Below, one piece after another: positions 60,988-64,000 of a stretch of 64,000 nt of DNA. This DNA is from Halopelagius inordinatus (GTDB lineage Archaea > Halobacteriota > Halobacteria > Halobacteriales > Haloferacaceae): the NCBI RefSeq assembly GCF_900113245.1, contig NZ_FOOQ01000001.1, forward strand, positions 1,116,001 through 1,180,000, given 5' to 3'. The position numbers and the translations under genes were made by a program. Position 1 is the first letter of the stretch, and each line of letters opens with the position of its first letter. The notes beneath the pieces were generated by a model. The model ran no database searches, had not been told where the DNA came from, and saw nothing but the letters and a program-made list of their open reading frames with translations.

Positions 60988-61962
60988 ATGGAGTATACGA
61001 CGCTCGGAGACACCGGCATGGAGGTATCGCGAATCTGCCTCGGATGTATGAGTTTCGGCACCAGCGACTGGCGCGAGTGGGTGTTAGACGAAGAGGAGGG
61101 GAAGGAACTCGTCGACAGGGCCATCGAACTCGGAATCAACTTCTTCGACACCGCGAACATGTACTCGGAGGGCGAGTCAGAACGCGTCCTCGGAGAGGCG
61201 TTGGAGGGCCGCCGCGACGAAGCCGTCGTCGCGACGAAAGTGTACTTCCCGATGGACGAGGAGAACCCGAACTCCGGCGGTCTGTCGCGGAAAGCCATCG
61301 AACAGGAACTGGACAACTCCCTCGACAGACTCGGGATGGACGCGGTGGACCTCCTGCAGATTCACCGATACGACCACGACACGCCCATCGAGACGACGCT
61401 TCGCGCGTTGGACGACGCCGTCCGCCGCGGGAAGGCGCGGTACGTCGGCGCGTCGTCGATGTGGGCACACCAGTTCGCCGACGCCCTCCACACCGCGGAC
61501 AGCCTCGGACTCGAACGGTTCGCGACGATGCAGAACCACTACAACCTCCTCTACCGCGAGGAGGAACGCGAGATGCTACCGCTCTGTGAGAAAGAGAACG
61601 TCGGCGTCATCCCGTGGTCGCCGCTGGCGCGCGGGTGGGTCGCACGCCCCCACGAGGAGGCAAAGTCCACTACGCGCGGCGAGACTGACGAACTCGCGCA
61701 CGGCCACCCGTACCTCGAAGGCGGCGGCCGCGAGGTGAACGAACGCGTCGAGGAACTCGCCGCGGAGAAGGGCGTGAAGATGGCCCAGATAGGGCTGGCG
61801 TGGCTATTCCACAAAGAGTGGGTGGACGCGCCCATCGTCGGTACGACGAGCATCGAACACCTCGAAGACGCCGTCGAAGCTCTCGATATCGACCTCTCCG
61901 ATTCAGATATGGAGTATCTCGAAGAGCCCTACGAACCCGTCCGCGTCTCCGGACACGACTGA
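60988..61962 (+). CDS. Aldo/keto reductase, YdhF/Tas-type
   Basis: 324 residues from ATG 60988 (MEYTTLGDTGMEVSRICLG), the canonical start of this AKR branch. Catalytic Asp and Tyr lie in FFDTANMYSEGESE, Lys in VVATKVYFP and His in LLQIHRYDHD. IVGTTSIEHLEDAVEAL near the end is the cofactor-binding motif. It is probably NADPH-dependent; the substrate is unknown. Confidence 0.92.
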   Translation: MEYTTLGDTGMEVSRICLGCMSFGTSDWREWVLDEEEGKELVDRAIELGINFFDTANMYSEGESERVLGEALEGRRDEAVVATKVYFPMDEENPNSGGLSRKAIEQELDNSLDRLGMDAVDLLQIHRYDHDTPIETTLRALDDAVRRGKARYVGASSMWAHQFADALHTADSLGLERFATMQNHYNLLYREEEREMLPLCEKENVGVIPWSPLARGWVARPHEEAKSTTRGETDELAHGHPYLEGGGREVNERVEELAAEKGVKMAQIGLAWLFHKEWVDAPIVGTTSIEHLEDAVEALDIDLSDSDMEYLEEPYEPVRVSGHD

Positions 61963-62018
61963 GGCGGAGTGCGGGCCGTGAGGGGGCAGACAGCGCGTGA
62001 GACGCGCGGGGTCGCCGT

Positions 62019-62723
62019 TCAGCCGAGTTCGGCCAGCGCCGAATCGACGAGAGCGGCGTCGTAGGTCCAGACGCCGTAGAACGTCCCCTCCGTCCGTTGT
62101 TCGGCGACGAGCGCGTTCTTTCTGTCGTCGTCGCCCCCGCCGTCGAAGACGAGAAACCAGTATCGCCCCACGCCGTCCCGGGAGACTGGGTGAAGCGTCA
62201 CCTCGCAGTCCGAAAACTCGTCAGTCGCGCCGTCGAAGTCGCAGTAGACGTGGATGTCGAGGTCGGTCTCCGCGGCCATCTGACGGTAGAGCGGCGCCTG
62301 CGCGCGGAACGCCGAGAGCGACTGGAAGCCGACGTGGAACGCTCCGCGGCCCGTGCGCCAGGCGCGGTCCTCGAACTCCCGAGAGGTGGCGAGAAGTTGC
62401 CGCCGCGTCAGCGAAGCGAACACCGTGTCGTCCAGCAACTCGAAAAGAGCCCGGTACTCCGGGGAGAGTTCCGTCACGTCGTACGGGTGGGTAATCGGCG
62501 GCCAGAGAAACGTCTCGAGGTTTTCGAGGGTTATCGCGCCGCGAAACTGCCCGTCTTCGAGAATCGTCAGAAACGGCTCGGGGCCCCCGTTCGGAATCTT
62601 CCTGAACTCGACGTCGACGTTCCGCACGTCGAACTGCTCTCTGAAGTCACCCGGCTCTGGAGCGTGGTAGACCACCGTCTTCCGGCGGTTCTCGGCTTCT
62701 TCGAGTATCGATGCGAGAGTCAT
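62019..62723 (-). CDS. DICT-domain sensory protein
   Basis: 234 residues, haloarchaeal DICT-like (diguanylate-cyclase/two-component associated) domain over most of its length. Features: RKTVVYHAPEPGDFREQFDVRN, LEDGQFRGAIT, AWRTGRGAFHVGFQSLSAF and LDIHVYCDFDGA. No kinase or output domain is attached. It is encoded 42 nt after a DUF7344-like regulator and is probably its sensor or modulator. Assignment by recalled family pattern. Confidence 0.7.
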   Translation of the reverse strand: MTLASILEEAENRRKTVVYHAPEPGDFREQFDVRNVDVEFRKIPNGGPEPFLTILEDGQFRGAITLENLETFLWPPITHPYDVTELSPEYRALFELLDDTVFASLTRRQLLATSREFEDRAWRTGRGAFHVGFQSLSAFRAQAPLYRQMAAETDLDIHVYCDFDGATDEFSDCEVTLHPVSRDGVGRYWFLVFDGGGDDDRKNALVAEQRTEGTFYGVWTYDAALVDSALAELG

Positions 62724-62765
62724 GGTTCGTGCCAGCGCTGAACCGTCGTCGCCGAAACGCCGTCG

Positions 62766-63170
62766 CTACGGGGCCCCCGTCACCTGTTCGTATCGGTAGC
62801 CGAGTCGAATCAGGTCGCGGACCGGTTCGGAGAGCGCAGACAGTCGTATCTCGCCGTCGTCGGAGTCGAACCGAACGAGGCCGCTGTCTTCGAGTATCGG
62901 CAGGTGGACGTGAAACAGCGCCGTCGCGACTCGCTCTCGGTCCTCGGGGGCGACGACGGCGTTCTCTGTGGCCCACCACCCGACCAGCGTGTCCGCCAAC
63001 TCCGATACCGTCGTCCGGGGGTCGTCCAAGAGCAACCACAGCGTCCGTCGTCTCGTAGTGTTTGCGAGCACTTTGAACAACTGGTCGGTCGGCGGCGCGT
63101 CGTCAGTGACGGTGTCTCCCCACCGTTCGACGTTCACGGGTGCTCCGTCTGAGTCGTTCGTCCCTGTCAT
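62766..63170 (-). CDS. DUF7344-like winged-helix protein
   Basis: 134 residues from ATG 63170. A disordered acidic start precedes a winged-helix core: DQLFKVLANTTRRRTLWLLLDDP, TVSELADTLVGWW and VATALFHVHLPILEDSGLVRFD. The pattern matches the haloarchaeal DUF7344 regulators. An in-frame extension of 40 residues upstream is less likely. First gene of a two-gene unit with the DICT-domain protein. Confidence 0.75.
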   Translation of the reverse strand: MTGTNDSDGAPVNVERWGDTVTDDAPPTDQLFKVLANTTRRRTLWLLLDDPRTTVSELADTLVGWWATENAVVAPEDRERVATALFHVHLPILEDSGLVRFDSDDGEIRLSALSEPVRDLIRLGYRYEQVTGAP

Positions 63171-63327
63171 AGATTCCTCCGCGGTCGGGGCGATTACCCC
63201 AGTACTGTATCGAACGTCACCGTATTGATGTTTCGGGTGGGCGGGAGAGACGTGTACGAACGGATATTTTGACATCCCCCATCCGAACAAACCGCCCGTT
63301 CGGCCACAGCTATGGCGAACGAAGCGG

Positions 63328-64000
63328 TCAGTCGTCCGCCGAGAGCGACTGCCCGCCGGTCCGCGAGGGTGCGAGTCGACTGACCGCCCGCGCGGCGACG
63401 AGGGCGATGGCGACTTCGGAGAGCCCGACGGCGAGAAACGCCGCGAGGTAGCCCGCCGTGCTGGTGGCGACGCCCCCGACGACGAACCCGGCGAGAAAGC
63501 CGAGACTGCCGAAGACGTTGAAGCCGCCGAGCGCCGCCCCGCGTTCCTCGGGGGCGGCCACGTCGGTGACGAGCGCCATCGTCGCCGGGGCGACGAGTGC
63601 GCCGAACCCGCCGACGACGACCATCGCGGCCACGGCGAGTCCGAGCGTCGGCGCGAGTCCGACGGCGACGATGGAGAGCCCGAAACAGACGGAGCCGACG
63701 ACGACGGGCGTGAACCGACCGATGCGGTCCGAGAGGATACCGGACGGATACTGTAGGAGTGCGAAGGGTAGGAAGAACGCCGCGAGTGCGAGGCCCGCCC
63801 CGAACGCGTCGAGTCCGAACGTCTCGCGGAAGTAGTAGACGCCGACGAGCGCGAAGAATCCGGCCGTCATGCGGTCGATGAACCCGAACGCGTAGGGGAC
63901 AGCGAGCACTGGCTTCTCGCTCAGTCGGGACAGCGCGGGACCGAGCCGAATCCGGACGCCGTCGGGCGTCCGGTCGGGGGCCGTCGCGACCACCACCGCG
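63328..64000 (-). CDS. MFS transporter, C-terminal half (5' end beyond window)
   Basis: About 222 residues visible, six membrane helices. LLQYPSGILSDRIGRFTPVVVG matches the MFS loop motif, here as the repeat in the second half, and TDVAAPEERGAALGGFNVFGS is typical. Because MFS proteins have about 12 helices and the stretch before the first visible helix resembles a central loop, the start probably lies past 64000; an in-frame GTG at 63996 is less likely. Substrate unknown. Confidence 0.75.
   Translation of the reverse strand, partial: AVVVATAPDRTPDGVRIRLGPALSRLSEKPVLAVPYAFGFIDRMTAGFFALVGVYYFRETFGLDAFGAGLALAAFFLPFALLQYPSGILSDRIGRFTPVVVGSVCFGLSIVAVGLAPTLGLAVAAMVVVGGFGALVAPATMALVTDVAAPEERGAALGGFNVFGSLGFLAGFVVGGVATSTAGYLAAFLAVGLSEVAIALVAARAVSRLAPSRTGGQSLSADD

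Noticed and set aside
1-64000. tRNA, rRNA, CRISPR arrays, integrases or insertion sequences
   Set aside because: I looked for tRNA-like cloverleaf ends, regularly spaced repeats and transposase motifs (DDE, HUH) and saw none; a tRNAscan or repeat finder could still find a weak case.

Overview
This window is a GC-rich chromosomal segment of a halophilic archaeon (class Halobacteria, probably Haloferacales, genus not determinable by eye). The evidence is the strongly acidic proteome, Tat-type lipoprotein signals, archaellins, ArlF-J, CheF proteins, a group II chaperonin, haloarchaeal-only protein families, and TATA-like boxes about 25-30 nt upstream of start codons, as expected for leaderless transcripts. 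I see no rRNA, tRNA, CRISPR array, insertion sequence or replication origin.

Layout. 1-9.4 kb is metabolic: a proline dehydrogenase cut by the window edge, a complete branched-chain amino acid (Liv-type) ABC transporter operon, a RIO-like kinase, two UspA proteins and an acyl-CoA dehydrogenase. 9.6-15.3 kb holds a 7TM/PAS histidine kinase, a TIM-barrel sugar isomerase-like protein, a PfkB sugar kinase and an actin-fold protein with altered nucleotide-binding loops. 15.4-39.3 kb is a large motility and chemotaxis island. On the minus strand lie cheY-cheC-cheD, a transducer and a FlaD/E-domain protein with an unusual Arg-rich disordered region. Then come two archaellins preceded by a winged-helix regulator, a KaiC-like ATPase, and the archaellum operon arlCE-F-G-H-I-J-cheF. 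Facing it is cheB-cheA-cheR-cheF2, and cheW is divergent from cheB. The island therefore carries archaellin filament, cytosolic ring/switch, motor ATPase, membrane platform, CheF adapters and nearly the full bacterial-type signalling cascade, with only one chemoreceptor.

39.4-47 kb: an MFS transporter, an NCS2 nucleobase permease, an aldo/keto reductase, a formamidase paired with an AmiS/UreI-type amide channel, an AhpD-like protein and a FluC/CrcB fluoride-channel pair. 47.7-54.9 kb: a second formamidase behind a perfect inverted repeat at its start, a divergent chaperonin with a His-rich tail, MscS, a DUF457-type membrane protein, a Tat lipoprotein, a 54-residue membrane protein and another AhpD-like protein. 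54.9-56.7 kb looks like a nickel module: a His-rich NiCoT/RcnA-type transporter, a receiver-only protein whose phospho-acceptor is Glu, and a NikR-like regulator. 56.8-64 kb: cold-shock protein, creatininase-family hydrolase, AMP-forming acyl-CoA ligase, a secreted bactofilin-like membrane protein, aldo/keto reductase, a DICT-domain/DUF7344-like pair and the end of an MFS transporter.

No obviously foreign defence or mobile system was found. The least explained items are the opposite-charge disordered regions of the two FlaD/E-domain proteins, the hairpin array between the convergent cheF genes, the small ORF coupled to cheB, the actin-like protein and the nickel/pseudo-receiver cluster. All calls come from reading the sequence; no database search was run.
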